The notes under the pieces were generated by a model, which was given only the letters and a program-made list of their open reading frames with translations, did no database searches and was not told the DNA's origin. Of a stretch of DNA of 64,000 nucleotides, positions 44,638 through 55,311 are shown in pieces. The stretch is from NCBI GenBank assembly GCA_963732365.1, contig CAVSZC010000004.1, positions 248,001 through 312,000 on the forward strand. The letters are read 5' to 3'. Position 1 is the stretch's first letter. Each line of letters opens with the position of its first letter. Made by a program: the position numbers and the translations under genes. This DNA is from SR-FBR-E99 sp963732365 (lineage in GTDB: Bacteria > Bacteroidota > Bacteroidia > Bacteroidales > VadinHA17).

Positions 44638-45972
44638 TTAACTGTTTTCCCGGGTGACAAGATCTTTTTCAAACTGGTCACCGTTGAAAGTGAACCTGTC
44701 TGAGAGGAACCCCATTAACTTGGTTGTGTCTTCAAAAGCGTTTCCCAGGCAAGTTGATGCGCCGGGCGAAGGGGTGATGTTGAATATTATCTTCTCGCCC
44801 AGTATCTTGGCTTCCCCGAGCTCAAGCTTTCTTGTCGTATTGTTGATAATCTGGGGCCGGGTGCCTCCCACCCCTTTTGCAAATCTGATCTCCTCACTCT
44901 TTGCATTGGGAACTATCTTTCTGATCTCTTTCATGAAGGCTTTCTTCCCTATCCATGGAAAGTCATACACGACATTTTTAAGCAGATACCTGAATATCAC
45001 ACCGTCAGATGATATTTTAAGAATGCTCCTTAAGGGTGCGAGCCCGAGACCGAATGTCTGCCAGTATTCCCAGAACGTCGAGTAGTTGTATCTCTCAAGA
45101 AAGAAGATTGGTTTTGCTGTAGGACCAAAGCGGGTGATATTTTCATTATGCACTTCGGGGTCGCCATGCACGGCAGCAAACGGAAGCTTGGGAATCTGCA
45201 TGGTATATACCTTACCGTTCAACACTTTCGGACCTGTGTAGAAGCTTCCTGACATGGAAAGAATTGAAAAGTCCTTGCCGTAGCCCAGTGACTTTGCAAA
45301 CTTGAGGCTGTGGCTGCCGGCAGCAACTACAACGGCTGCCGCCTCGCACTCCCCCTGGTCTGTCATAACCCGGTAATGATCACCCTCCCATGATACTTTC
45401 AGAACCTTTGTAGAGAGGCGCACAGTGATGTCAGGGTTATAGACCTTTGCGTTCCTGACAAATGAGTGGCTTAGTTTTCTGAAGTCAACTGTATATCCAT
45501 CTTCGGTTAGAAAGGCCAGAAGCTCCTGTTCCGGATCCCGTCCCTCAAGAATCCTTGGCTCGATCTTTCCAATCTCCTCCTTCCCTATCATCCTGAGCTT
45601 CGGAAACAGCTGCCCGAATGACGGGAACCTTTCGCTAAGAGTCTTTACCTGCTCTTTCCCTACGGCAAGGACCATCTTGGGTACCTTGATGAAGAGTCCT
45701 TCATCACCCTTTGCAGATTTCTCGGTATCAAGGTAATGCATCACCATGTCGGCGTAGCGTTTTACCTTTTTTGCCTTTTCCAGCGTATAATTCGTTTCAA
45801 TGTCGCCAAAATGAAGTGTCTGGCTGTTCATCCGGGGAGATGAATTCACCAGTCCGAAGTCAGAATACTTTTCAATAAGAGCGATATTTTTTACATCAGT
45901 GTACTTGCTCAGTGTATAGAGCAGTGCCGTGCCGCTTACTCCACCTCCCACAATAACTACATCGTGCTTCAT
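44638..45972 (-). CDS. mqo: Malate:quinone oxidoreductase-like FAD enzyme
   Basis: 444 residues from ATG 45972. FAD-binding start KHDVVIVGGGVSGTALLYTL. Family blocks: PRMNSQTLHFGDIETNYT, NITRFGPTAKPIFFLERYN, GVGGTRPQIINNTTRKLELG, FNITPSPGASTCLGNAFED. Mqo passes electrons from malate to quinone and yields oxaloacetate at the membrane surface. First gene of the TCA operon, which supports malate rather than another 2-hydroxy acid as substrate. It is shorter than E. coli Mqo. Confidence 0.87.
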   Translation of the reverse strand: MKHDVVIVGGGVSGTALLYTLSKYTDVKNIALIEKYSDFGLVNSSPRMNSQTLHFGDIETNYTLEKAKKVKRYADMVMHYLDTEKSAKGDEGLFIKVPKMVLAVGKEQVKTLSERFPSFGQLFPKLRMIGKEEIGKIEPRILEGRDPEQELLAFLTEDGYTVDFRKLSHSFVRNAKVYNPDITVRLSTKVLKVSWEGDHYRVMTDQGECEAAAVVVAAGSHSLKFAKSLGYGKDFSILSMSGSFYTGPKVLNGKVYTMQIPKLPFAAVHGDPEVHNENITRFGPTAKPIFFLERYNYSTFWEYWQTFGLGLAPLRSILKISSDGVIFRYLLKNVVYDFPWIGKKAFMKEIRKIVPNAKSEEIRFAKGVGGTRPQIINNTTRKLELGEAKILGEKIIFNITPSPGASTCLGNAFEDTTKLMGFLSDRFTFNGDQFEKDLVTRENS

Positions 45973-46277
45973 TCTCAAAAAAGTTTTTAAGGATCTGTTT
46001 ATTGAACGTTAAACGGGAGCTATTCCCCTAATTCTGTCTACAAGAAAATGAATTTATCCAATTAAAATACTAACACATTGTAAATATCACATTTTGAATT
46101 ATTTGACCTGTTATTCCAATAACAGCTCCTTTTCTCTTTAAAAAAACAAAGGAGAGCGCGTTTTGTTTAACTGCTGTTCATACTTATTACTGATTTTTTG
46201 TTGTCAAAATCTGATTAAATTTACGTGATTATAATTTGATCAAAACATATATTTCATTGTTATTTAAAAAACAAGCC
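45973..46277. other. 305-bp divergent promoter region of the TCA operon and superoxide reductase gene
   Basis: AT-rich, no gene seen. It should hold the start sites for mqo leftward and the superoxide-reductase gene rightward. No exact consensus pair was found. Confidence 0.5.
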
Positions 46278-46664
46278 ATGCCGAGAGTATTCAAAGCCAT
46301 AGAGATAGAAAAGGAAGAGAAGGAGATAATGCGTGATTATCTCGATCGTCACATGCCTCATGTAATCTGCCCTGACACGGTCAGACGAGGAGAAAAATTC
46401 ATGGTCAAGGTGCGAATGGGAGAAGAGTATCCCCATCCTGACGACCATGATCACTTCATCAGTATGCTGCAGTTGTGGAACCGTGAGACCCTTATGGCTG
46501 AGGCACGTTATGCGGCGGGGGCCAACGGCAAGCTCCCTACCCACTTCGAGGTAGACTTCTTCATTGTTGCTCCTGAGGTGTCGATGAACCTCAGCGCCAT
46601 GGCGGTATGCACCAAACACGGACTGTGGCAGAGTGAGGACAAGGCTGTGAAGGTGACCGACTGA
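46278..46664 (+). CDS. Superoxide reductase-like protein (neelaredoxin/desulfoferrodoxin centre II)
   Basis: 128 residues from ATG 46278; the frame stays open upstream but the added part looks non-coding. Iron ligands visible: His in RHMPHVICPD, GEEYPHPDDHDHFISMLQLW with several His, and the C-terminal CTKHGLW giving Cys and His. This is the reductive centre of class II enzymes; the rubredoxin-like centre I is absent. It would reduce superoxide to peroxide. The core VKVRMGEEYPHPDDHDHF agrees with the family. Confidence 0.85.
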   Translation: MPRVFKAIEIEKEEKEIMRDYLDRHMPHVICPDTVRRGEKFMVKVRMGEEYPHPDDHDHFISMLQLWNRETLMAEARYAAGANGKLPTHFEVDFFIVAPEVSMNLSAMAVCTKHGLWQSEDKAVKVTD

Positions 46665-46706
46665 AAATACCGAAAAACCAGCAAGCAAACCATGGGATAA
46701 TATATC

Positions 46707-49313
46707 ATGATAAAGAGTCTGCTGCATTATCTGTCACCCTTTACGCTGTTTTTACTGGTAGTATTAGCGTCATGCCGCCCAATTGATGAAAATAAATACC
46801 TTGAAGAGGGCGTCTCAAAACTGCTTGCCACTTACCGGAATGCCACGATAAGAGATGTGAGCTACAGGCTGTCCTTTAACATTCCGGATACAAAGGAAAA
46901 ACCGATTGCAGGTCACTCGATAATTGAATTTACCCTTGACTCAAGGAGAGAACCCCTGCTGATTGACTTCCGCGCTCCTGAAGATTACCTTGAGTCACTG
47001 ACCGTCAATGGTCAGACTCTCCCGTCGGAGATTATTAACGGTCACATCGTCATTCCCGGCAAGCACCTCCGCAGGAGCTATAACCGCATTGAGACGGAAT
47101 TCCGTGCAGGCGATATGTCACTGAACCGTAATGATGATTACTTATATACCCTCTTTGTCCCTGATCGCGCTTCAACTGCCTTCCCCTGCTTTGACCAGCC
47201 TGATATTAAAGCGCGGTACAATCTCACCCTTGAAATCCCCCCCGGATACAGGGCTATGTCAAACAGTCCGGCCTTAGACATTGACACAACCGGAAGCAGT
47301 ATCAGAATACGCTTCTCTGAAACGAAACCGATAAGCACATATCTCTTTGCCTTTGCAGCCGGCAGATTTGATCTCATCGAAAAAGAGATAGACGGAGTAA
47401 AGATGGAGATGCTTCACCGTGAAACCCGTAAAGGGTACATTGAAAATAACGCTGATGAGATCTTTCGTCTTCATCTGAGCTCACTCAGGTGGCTTGAGAA
47501 ATATACTGATATCCGTTACCCTTTCGAAAAATTCGGATTTGTGCTGATACCGTCATTTCAGTACAGCGGCATGGAGCACCCCGGTTCAATATTCTACCGT
47601 GCCTCATCACTTCTTCTCGAAGAGTCTCCCACGCTGAATGAAAGGCTGTCGCGTGCCTCACTCATTGCCCATGAGACGTCTCATCTCTGGTTTGGCGACC
47701 TGGTGACCATGAGATGGTTCGACGATGTATGGCTGAAGGAGGTCTTCGCGGGATACATGGCAGACAAGATTGTCAATCCTGACTTCCCCGATATCAACCA
47801 CGATCTCCGCTTCTTTCTCTCAAGATATCCTGCCGCCTACTCTGTTGACCGCACCGGCGGTTCCAATCCCGTCATCCAGCAGCTTGACAATATGAAGGAT
47901 GCCGGTTCGCTGTACGGAGCCATAATTTACAACAAGGCGCCGATAGTGATGCGTCTTCTTGAGCAGATCACCGGAGAGGATGCCCTGCAGAAAGGGATAC
48001 AGGTTTACCTGAAAACCTACTCGTGGAGTAACGCCAGCTGGGATGATCTTATAACCATCCTCGCGGAGGTCTCCTTCAAACCGCTTGAAGAGTGGAGCAG
48101 AATGTGGATGAGAGAGGCAGGCATGCCCGTCATCATGACAGAGGTCACCGATGACAGCGCCGGATATATGATCAGGTTCAGTGAAAAAGACCCGGAAGGA
48201 GGCGTAAGACACTGGCCACAGACCCTGAAAGCTATGGTAATTACACCGAATGATACTGTTACCGGAGAAATAATTGCCGGCGACAGAAATTCATACATCA
48301 CGGTGCCTGAGATGCCTCTCTGCATCATCCCTGACATTTCAGGCATGGGTTACGGAACCTTCCTTTTTGACTCCCTTTCAATGGAATACCTTACTGACAG
48401 CATCAGCACAGTTGACGAGCCGCTGCTCAGGGGTGTGGCGTGGGTCAACCTGTTTGAGAATCTGATTAATGGCACCATCAGGCCCCTGACAATGTACGAT
48501 GCTGTTTTCAGGGCGCTGGCTACCGAAGAAGACCTCCAGTTGCGCAACCATCTTGCCGGCAGGCTTTCTGATATCTACTGGAACTATCTCTCCGCGGCAG
48601 AGCGTACCGAAGCAGCCGGCGAAGCGGAGACGTTTGCGTGGGAAATGGTAAAAAACGCTTCTGACAGGTCGGAACAAAGGACATGGTTCACCCTCTTCCG
48701 TAATGTCGCTCTCACTGACACCGGCATCAGCCTGCTGAAGGAAACCTGGGTCAAAGGTGAACTGCCCGGAGGAAATATTCTGAGTGAAGACGACCTGTGC
48801 ACACTGTCATTGGTGTTGGCTCTGAAGGGGCATCGTGATTGGCAGAGTATTACTGACGCCCAGCGTTTACGTATCACCGGCAAGGACCGGCTGGCAAGGT
48901 ATGACTTTGTATTGCCTTCAGTATCACCGAGCGGCAGTGTGAGGGACGCTTTTTTCAACACCCTGCGTGATCCCGTCAACCGCGAGCACGAACCCTGGGT
49001 GCTGGAGGCGCTGGGATACCTGCATCACCCTCTCAGTGCCGACAGCTCACTCCGTTACATCCCTGCCTCGCTTGAGATGCTCGAAGAAATTAAAAGCACC
49101 GGTGACATTTTCTTCCCCGGTGGGTGGATTTCAGCCACCCTGGCAGGTCATCACTCGCCCGAAGCAAGAGAGATGGTCGAGAAATTCCTGGAAGAAAATC
49201 CGGACTATCCCGCTGACCTCAGGCTCAAGATACTTCAGGCTGCTGACCATCTGTTCAGAACAGACTTTCATGCAAATAATACAGCTGACCATCCGCAAAA
49301 ATCAGTAAATTAG
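46707..49313 (+). CDS. M1-family zinc aminopeptidase lipoprotein
   Basis: 868 residues. Lipoprotein signal ending LLVVLASC. Substrate-binding loop FQYSGMEHPGSIFYR (equivalent of GAMEN), zinc motif AHETSHLWFGDLVTMRW followed by DDVWLKEVFAGY (HExxH-x18-E). C-terminal helical ERAP1-like part. It would trim N-terminal residues from peptides in the periplasm or on the surface. Conserved in Bacteroidota. Confidence 0.93.
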   Translation: MIKSLLHYLSPFTLFLLVVLASCRPIDENKYLEEGVSKLLATYRNATIRDVSYRLSFNIPDTKEKPIAGHSIIEFTLDSRREPLLIDFRAPEDYLESLTVNGQTLPSEIINGHIVIPGKHLRRSYNRIETEFRAGDMSLNRNDDYLYTLFVPDRASTAFPCFDQPDIKARYNLTLEIPPGYRAMSNSPALDIDTTGSSIRIRFSETKPISTYLFAFAAGRFDLIEKEIDGVKMEMLHRETRKGYIENNADEIFRLHLSSLRWLEKYTDIRYPFEKFGFVLIPSFQYSGMEHPGSIFYRASSLLLEESPTLNERLSRASLIAHETSHLWFGDLVTMRWFDDVWLKEVFAGYMADKIVNPDFPDINHDLRFFLSRYPAAYSVDRTGGSNPVIQQLDNMKDAGSLYGAIIYNKAPIVMRLLEQITGEDALQKGIQVYLKTYSWSNASWDDLITILAEVSFKPLEEWSRMWMREAGMPVIMTEVTDDSAGYMIRFSEKDPEGGVRHWPQTLKAMVITPNDTVTGEIIAGDRNSYITVPEMPLCIIPDISGMGYGTFLFDSLSMEYLTDSISTVDEPLLRGVAWVNLFENLINGTIRPLTMYDAVFRALATEEDLQLRNHLAGRLSDIYWNYLSAAERTEAAGEAETFAWEMVKNASDRSEQRTWFTLFRNVALTDTGISLLKETWVKGELPGGNILSEDDLCTLSLVLALKGHRDWQSITDAQRLRITGKDRLARYDFVLPSVSPSGSVRDAFFNTLRDPVNREHEPWVLEALGYLHHPLSADSSLRYIPASLEMLEEIKSTGDIFFPGGWISATLAGHHSPEAREMVEKFLEENPDYPADLRLKILQAADHLFRTDFHANNTADHPQKSVN

Positions 49314-49376
49314 CCATCATATTGCCTATCTTAAATCGAATGCCCTTAAATCGCAAATCTTAAATCGCAAATTATC

Positions 49377-49526
49377 ATGTCTTTCTGGCGTGTTTTATTA
49401 TGTATCATCTTTCCCCCTCTGGCGGTTATCGACAAGGGTTGCGGGTCAATCCTGATCGTCTTCCTGCTCACCCTCTGTGCCTGGGTACCCGGTGTCATCG
49501 GGGCTCTCATCATAAACAAAAAGTAA
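49377..49526 (+). CDS. YqaE/Pmp3-family small membrane protein
   Basis: 49 residues, too short for many gene finders. MSFWRVLLCIIFPPLAVIDK, then GCGSILIVFLLTLCAWVPG and a short IIN-KK tail. Two membrane helices, with the FPP and W-x-PG motifs typical of UPF0057/Pmp3, which help keep membrane potential under stress in yeast. Start lies after AAATCGCAAATC repeats. Confidence 0.9.
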   Translation: MSFWRVLLCIIFPPLAVIDKGCGSILIVFLLTLCAWVPGVIGALIINKK

Positions 49527-49617
49527 CCAGGCTGGTTTTCATGTTGCACAGACAGACCTGAGCCTCTCTCTGCTATCTTTATCATCGTTTGAAATCGCGG
49601 CACTCGTCATTTTTATG

Positions 49618-49638
49618 TAATTTTGCGCTGATTAGCGC
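49618..49638 (+). promoter_or_regulatory. suf operon -7 box overlapping an inverted repeat
   Basis: TAATTTTG at 49618-49625 matches TAnnTTTG. Its last base starts GCGCTGATTAGCGC (49625-49638), a perfect 5-bp dyad with a 4-base centre. A dyad just after the -7 box is a natural operator place. A TTTG at the standard distance is not seen. Confidence 0.4.
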
Positions 49639-49702
49639 CATTCAACAGAACTTTACGTCTTCAGGCTTGTTGAGTAAGTGTGGATTATGAAGAGAATCTC
49701 TT

Positions 49703-51151
<1,449 letters not shown>

Positions 51152-51175
51152 AATGAATTTATTTTAATTAAGGAT

Positions 51176-51973
51176 ATGAAAAACGATTTTCTGTTACAGA
51201 TAAAAGAACTTAAAGCCACTATTGATAACAAAGAGATCCTCAAAGGGCTGAGCCTGGAGGTGAAACCGGGTGAGATACATGCCATCATGGGTCCGAACGG
51301 AAGCGGCAAGAGTACCCTGGCATCCGTGCTTACGGGACGTGATTTCGTCACGGTTACACACGGCACGGTCACTTTTGAGGGCCGTAACCTGCTTGAGATG
51401 TCACCGGAAGAGAGAGCCCGCGAAGGCATTTTTCTCTCTTTCCAGTATCCTATTGAGATACCCGGCGTAAGCATGGTCAACTTCATGAAGACCGCTGTTA
51501 ATGAACAGCGCAAGCACCGAGGGCTGGAGCCGCTCACCGCGTCAGAATTCCTTCGTCAGATGCGTGAGAAGAAAGAGCTGGTTGAGATAGACTCAGCACT
51601 GACAAACAGAAGTGTCAATGAAGGGTTCTCCGGAGGAGAGAAGAAGAAGAACGAGATCTTCCAGATGGCGATGCTTGAGCCGAGGCTGGCTCTCCTGGAT
51701 GAGACCGATTCAGGTCTTGATATCGATGCCCTCCGCATCGTCGCCAACGGCGTCAACAAGATCCGCAGGCCCGATACGTCGGTGATAGTCATCACACACT
51801 ACCAGAGACTGCTCGACTATATTGTCCCTGACCACGTTCACGTGCTCTATGACGGCCGCATAGTCAGGTCGGCAGGACCGGAACTGGCTCTCGAGCTTGA
51901 GGAGAGAGGATACGACTGGATAAGGAAGGAAGCAGAAGTAAGTGCAGAGTCATGGACTACAGGCCAGAAGTAA
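51176..51973 (+). CDS. sufC: Fe-S cluster assembly ATPase SufC
   Basis: 265 residues. ABC-type ATPase: Walker A GPNGSGKSTL, signature NEGFSGGEKKKNEI, Walker B LALLDETDSGLD, H-loop VIVITHYQRLL. Its hydrolysis drives rearrangement of SufB and SufD. Its last 22 bp overlap sufD. Confidence 0.97.
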   Translation: MKNDFLLQIKELKATIDNKEILKGLSLEVKPGEIHAIMGPNGSGKSTLASVLTGRDFVTVTHGTVTFEGRNLLEMSPEERAREGIFLSFQYPIEIPGVSMVNFMKTAVNEQRKHRGLEPLTASEFLRQMREKKELVEIDSALTNRSVNEGFSGGEKKKNEIFQMAMLEPRLALLDETDSGLDIDALRIVANGVNKIRRPDTSVIVITHYQRLLDYIVPDHVHVLYDGRIVRSAGPELALELEERGYDWIRKEAEVSAESWTTGQK

Positions 51974-53310
51974 TAAACAGGCTGTCAGCACTCTACGCTG
52001 CAAGCCGTGAAGGTTTCCGCAACGATTCGCCGGAGATACTCAACAGCCACCGGGAAGGGGCATTTGATGACTTCATCCGGCTGGGACTACCTGACCGCAA
52101 GAACGAGGCCTATAAGTATACCAACCTCGAGCAGTACCTGGGTCATGATTACCAGGGCTATTATCTGCCTGTGGAAGAGGACTTCAAAGAGGCTGAGAAA
52201 TTTCATTGCGAGGTGGAAGACCTCGATGTATGGAATATGGTTCTCCTTAACGGGTTCTTTCCTCACGGAGACAAGGGGCTGATTATGCTGCCCGGAGGGA
52301 TATGGGTCGGGAGCATGAAGGCCGCCGTGAAGCAATTCCCCTCGATGGTGGAAAAGCATTATAACCGGTACGCAGAAAACAAAACCGACGGGCTGGTGCC
52401 TCTCAATACCGCCCTTGCATCTGACGGGCTGTTCATCTATGCACCCAGGAACACCGTCTACACAAAGCCCATACAGATAGTCAACCTTCTTCATTCAGAC
52501 AAGGACATCTTCGTTCAGGACCGCAATCTAATTATAGTCGAAGAGGGGGCGCAGCTCAATCTTCTGGTTTGCGACCATGCCCTGTCGCCGCAGCACTTTC
52601 TTACAAACACGGTAACCGAGGTATTTGTAAACCGTAACGCACGCTTTGAGATCATCAGGGTTCAGAACCAGCATAATAACTCGGCCAAGATGACCCACAC
52701 GTTCATTCACCAGGAACGTGACAGCTTTGCCTCATCAAACAATATCACCCTGCATGGTGGTCTCGTCCGCAATGCCACCTGGCACCGCCTTGAAGGGGAG
52801 AATGCCGAGACCCGTTCATTTGGCCTCTTTCTTGCTGATAAACACCAGCATGTTGCCAACTTCGTAATGGTTGACCATGCCGCTCCGCACTGCAACAGCA
52901 CACAGCTGTTCAAGGGTGTGCTCGATGATAACGCCAGCGGCGCCTTCAACGGACGTATCATGGTGCGCCGGATAGCCCAGGGAACAAATGCATACCAGAG
53001 CAACAATAACATCCTCCTGTCTGAAGATGCACGGATGGATACAAAGCCTCAGCTCGAGATATTTGCTGATGATGTCAAATGCAGCCACGGCGCCACAGTC
53101 GGACAGCTTGACGAGAATGCACTTTTCTACCTGCGATCGAGAGGCATCGATGCCCGTGAGGCAAGACTGATGCTTATGTTCGGCTTTGCTCATGATGTGA
53201 TACAGAACATACCGATAGAGGCGCTGCGCGAACGCATCGATACGCTCGTAATGCAGCGACTGCGCGGAGAACTGTCACGGTGCGCCTCATGCGCAATACA
53301 ATGCAACTGA
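51952..53310 (+). CDS. sufD: Fe-S cluster assembly protein SufD
   Basis: 452 residues. Start MDYRPEVINRL at ATG 51952 inside sufC. Motifs: RKNEAYKYTNLEQYL, LADKHQHVANFVMVDHAAPH, GVLDDNASGAFNGRIMV, and the C-terminal DDVKCSHGATVGQLDENALF with the conserved His region. It is the SufB partner; overlap with sufC implies coupled translation. Confidence 0.96.
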   Translation: MDYRPEVINRLSALYAASREGFRNDSPEILNSHREGAFDDFIRLGLPDRKNEAYKYTNLEQYLGHDYQGYYLPVEEDFKEAEKFHCEVEDLDVWNMVLLNGFFPHGDKGLIMLPGGIWVGSMKAAVKQFPSMVEKHYNRYAENKTDGLVPLNTALASDGLFIYAPRNTVYTKPIQIVNLLHSDKDIFVQDRNLIIVEEGAQLNLLVCDHALSPQHFLTNTVTEVFVNRNARFEIIRVQNQHNNSAKMTHTFIHQERDSFASSNNITLHGGLVRNATWHRLEGENAETRSFGLFLADKHQHVANFVMVDHAAPHCNSTQLFKGVLDDNASGAFNGRIMVRRIAQGTNAYQSNNNILLSEDARMDTKPQLEIFADDVKCSHGATVGQLDENALFYLRSRGIDAREARLMLMFGFAHDVIQNIPIEALRERIDTLVMQRLRGELSRCASCAIQCN

Positions 53311-53318
53311 AATCGCAA

Positions 53319-54545
53319 ATGAAACTGTCAAAGACGATAGAAGAGATACGTGCTGACTTTCCGATACTTTCCATGAAGGTACACGGACTCCCGCTTGTAT
53401 ATCTTGACAACGGCGCCACTACACAGAAACCTGAACAGGTGATACGGCTGATGGACGAACTGTACCGTACCGCGAACGCAAATGTGCATCGCGGAGTCCA
53501 TTTTCTCTCTGACATCGTCTCAGAGAAATATGAATCAGCCCGTGAAACCGTAAGAGCGTTCATAAATGCACCAAAAAAAGAGGAGATTATCTTTACTGCC
53601 GGTGCTACAGCTTCAATAAATGCCGTCGCCTTTTCATTCGGCGAGAAATATGTAAGGGAGGGTGATGAAATCATTGTCAGTGAGATGGAGCACCATGCCA
53701 ACATCGTTCCCTGGCAGATGCTCTGCGGAAGAAAAAATGCCGTGCTGAAGGTCATCCCGTTTACTGACGAGGGGGTGCTTGACCTTGAAGCCTACCGCGG
53801 ACTGATAACAGACCGCACCCGTATCGTTGCCGTTACTCATGCTTCAAACGTACTTGGCACTGTTAATCCGGTAAAAGAGATCGTTGCACACGCCCACAAA
53901 CATGGAATACCTGTGCTGGTTGACGGTGCCCAGAGCATACAGCACGGGGTGGTCGATGTGTCCGATATAGACTGTGACTTTTTTGTCTTCTCCGGACATA
54001 AGGTGTATGGCCCGAACGGCATTGGGGTCCTTTACGGCAAGGAGAAGCTGCTTAATGACTTACCTCCTTACCAGGGTGGAGGGGATATGGTCGCCACCGT
54101 CAGTTTCAGGAAGACCACCTGGAATGAATTGCCATTCAAGTTTGAAGCAGGCACCACAAACTTCACGGGAGCGATAGGCCTCGCCGCGGCACTGGATTAC
54201 CTTACGTCACTCGGCAGAGAAGCAGTGGCAGAGAGGGAGCAGTCACTCCTTGAGATAGCAACAGCCGGACTGTCATCAGTCAGAGGAGTGCACATCTACG
54301 GCACTGCTCCCCGGAAGGTTTCCGTGGTGTCGTTCCTTCCGGGTGATATACACCAGTATGACGCAGGCATGATACTTGACAAGCTCGGCATCGCAGTAAG
54401 GACCGGAACACACTGTGCACAGCCGGTGATGGAAAGGTTCGGCATCTCAGGCACGATCCGTGCTTCTATAGCTTTCTACAACACCGAAGAGGAGATAGAT
54501 GCACTTGTACAAGGGGTCAGAAAAGTAACAGAGATGTTTGATTAA
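53319..54545 (+). CDS. sufS: Cysteine desulfurase SufS
   Basis: 408 residues from ATG 53319 (MKLSKTIEEIRADFPIL), 8 bp after sufD; in-frame ATGs at 53301 and 53289 are possible too. PLP enzyme that takes sulfur from cysteine. Motifs: YLDNGATTQKP, EHHANIVPWQ, HASNVLGTVNP, PLP-lysine FSGHKVYGPNGIGVLYG, sulfur-carrying Cys in RTGTHCAQPVMERFG. Group II type (SufS/CsdA). Confidence 0.96.
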   Translation: MKLSKTIEEIRADFPILSMKVHGLPLVYLDNGATTQKPEQVIRLMDELYRTANANVHRGVHFLSDIVSEKYESARETVRAFINAPKKEEIIFTAGATASINAVAFSFGEKYVREGDEIIVSEMEHHANIVPWQMLCGRKNAVLKVIPFTDEGVLDLEAYRGLITDRTRIVAVTHASNVLGTVNPVKEIVAHAHKHGIPVLVDGAQSIQHGVVDVSDIDCDFFVFSGHKVYGPNGIGVLYGKEKLLNDLPPYQGGGDMVATVSFRKTTWNELPFKFEAGTTNFTGAIGLAAALDYLTSLGREAVAEREQSLLEIATAGLSSVRGVHIYGTAPRKVSVVSFLPGDIHQYDAGMILDKLGIAVRTGTHCAQPVMERFGISGTIRASIAFYNTEEEIDALVQGVRKVTEMFD

Positions 54546-54555
54546 CAGCCCTGAT

Positions 54556-54984
54556 ATGAACATTAATGAAATACAGGATCAGATCATAGATGATTTCTCT
54601 CTCTTCAGCGACTGGATGGAGAGGTACGAATACCTCATTGAACTCGGCCGGACGCTTCCTCCCTTTGATCCGTCACACAAAGTGCCCGATTACATCATTG
54701 AGGGTTGCCAGAGCAAGGTGTGGCTGTATCCCGAATTCAAAGACGGGATAATCACCTTCAGCGCTGACAGTGACGCACTCATAACCAGGGGCATTGTGGC
54801 ATTGCTTGTAAAGGTCTTTTCAGGCCGCACACCTGACGAAATAACTGGCGCGGACATATACTTCATTGACAGGATAGGACTGAGGCAGAACCTCTCACCG
54901 ACACGGTCAAACGGTCTGCTGGCAATGATGAAACAGATGAGGCTTTATGCCCTTGCATTCAAATCGAAACAGGAACACAAATGA
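54556..54984 (+). CDS. sufE: Sulfur acceptor protein SufE
   Basis: 142 residues from ATG 54556. It takes persulfide from SufS and passes it to SufB. The active Cys is in YIIEGCQSKVWLYP. LGRTLPPFDPSHKVPDY and LSPTRSNGLLAMMKQM are typical. It overlaps the DUF59 gene by 4 bp. Confidence 0.95.
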   Translation: MNINEIQDQIIDDFSLFSDWMERYEYLIELGRTLPPFDPSHKVPDYIIEGCQSKVWLYPEFKDGIITFSADSDALITRGIVALLVKVFSGRTPDEITGADIYFIDRIGLRQNLSPTRSNGLLAMMKQMRLYALAFKSKQEHK

Positions 54985-55301
54985 CAACGCAGGAGATACA
55001 GGAAACCGAAGCACGTATTGTAGGCGTACTCAAGAGTATATTTGATCCGGAGATCCCGGTAAACATCTACGACCTTGGACTGATATATGAAGTCAGGGTC
55101 GATGAAGATGAGATAGCCCATATAACAATGACCCTCACAGCCCCGAGCTGTCCGATGGCCGAAGATCTGGTCGAGGAGGTGAAATATAAAGTAGGAGGAA
55201 CAAGGGGGGTCAGGGAGTGTGATCTCAAACTTACCTTCAGCCCGCCCTGGGACCGGAGCATGCTCACCGAAGAGGCAAAACTGGAACTGGGATTGCTCTA
55301 G
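54981..55301 (+). CDS. sufT: MIP18/DUF59-family Fe-S maturation protein SufT
   Basis: 106 residues. DPEIPVNIYDLGLIYEV and LTAPSCPMAEDLVEEV with the conserved Cys are the DUF59 signature, and FSPPWDRSML ends the domain. It helps mature Fe-S proteins. Start overlaps the sufE stop (ATGA). Confidence 0.92.
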   Translation: MTTQEIQETEARIVGVLKSIFDPEIPVNIYDLGLIYEVRVDEDEIAHITMTLTAPSCPMAEDLVEEVKYKVGGTRGVRECDLKLTFSPPWDRSMLTEEAKLELGLL

Positions 55302-55311
55302 CACATGCGCC

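Noticed and set aside
44625..44681. GTG start for aconitase overlapping mqo
   Set aside because: The ATG at 44624 gives the usual family N-terminus and a normal 13-bp gap.
53280..53318. Longer SufS start inside sufD
   Set aside because: The added residues are unlike the SufS family; ATG 53319 fits better, though 53301 cannot be excluded.
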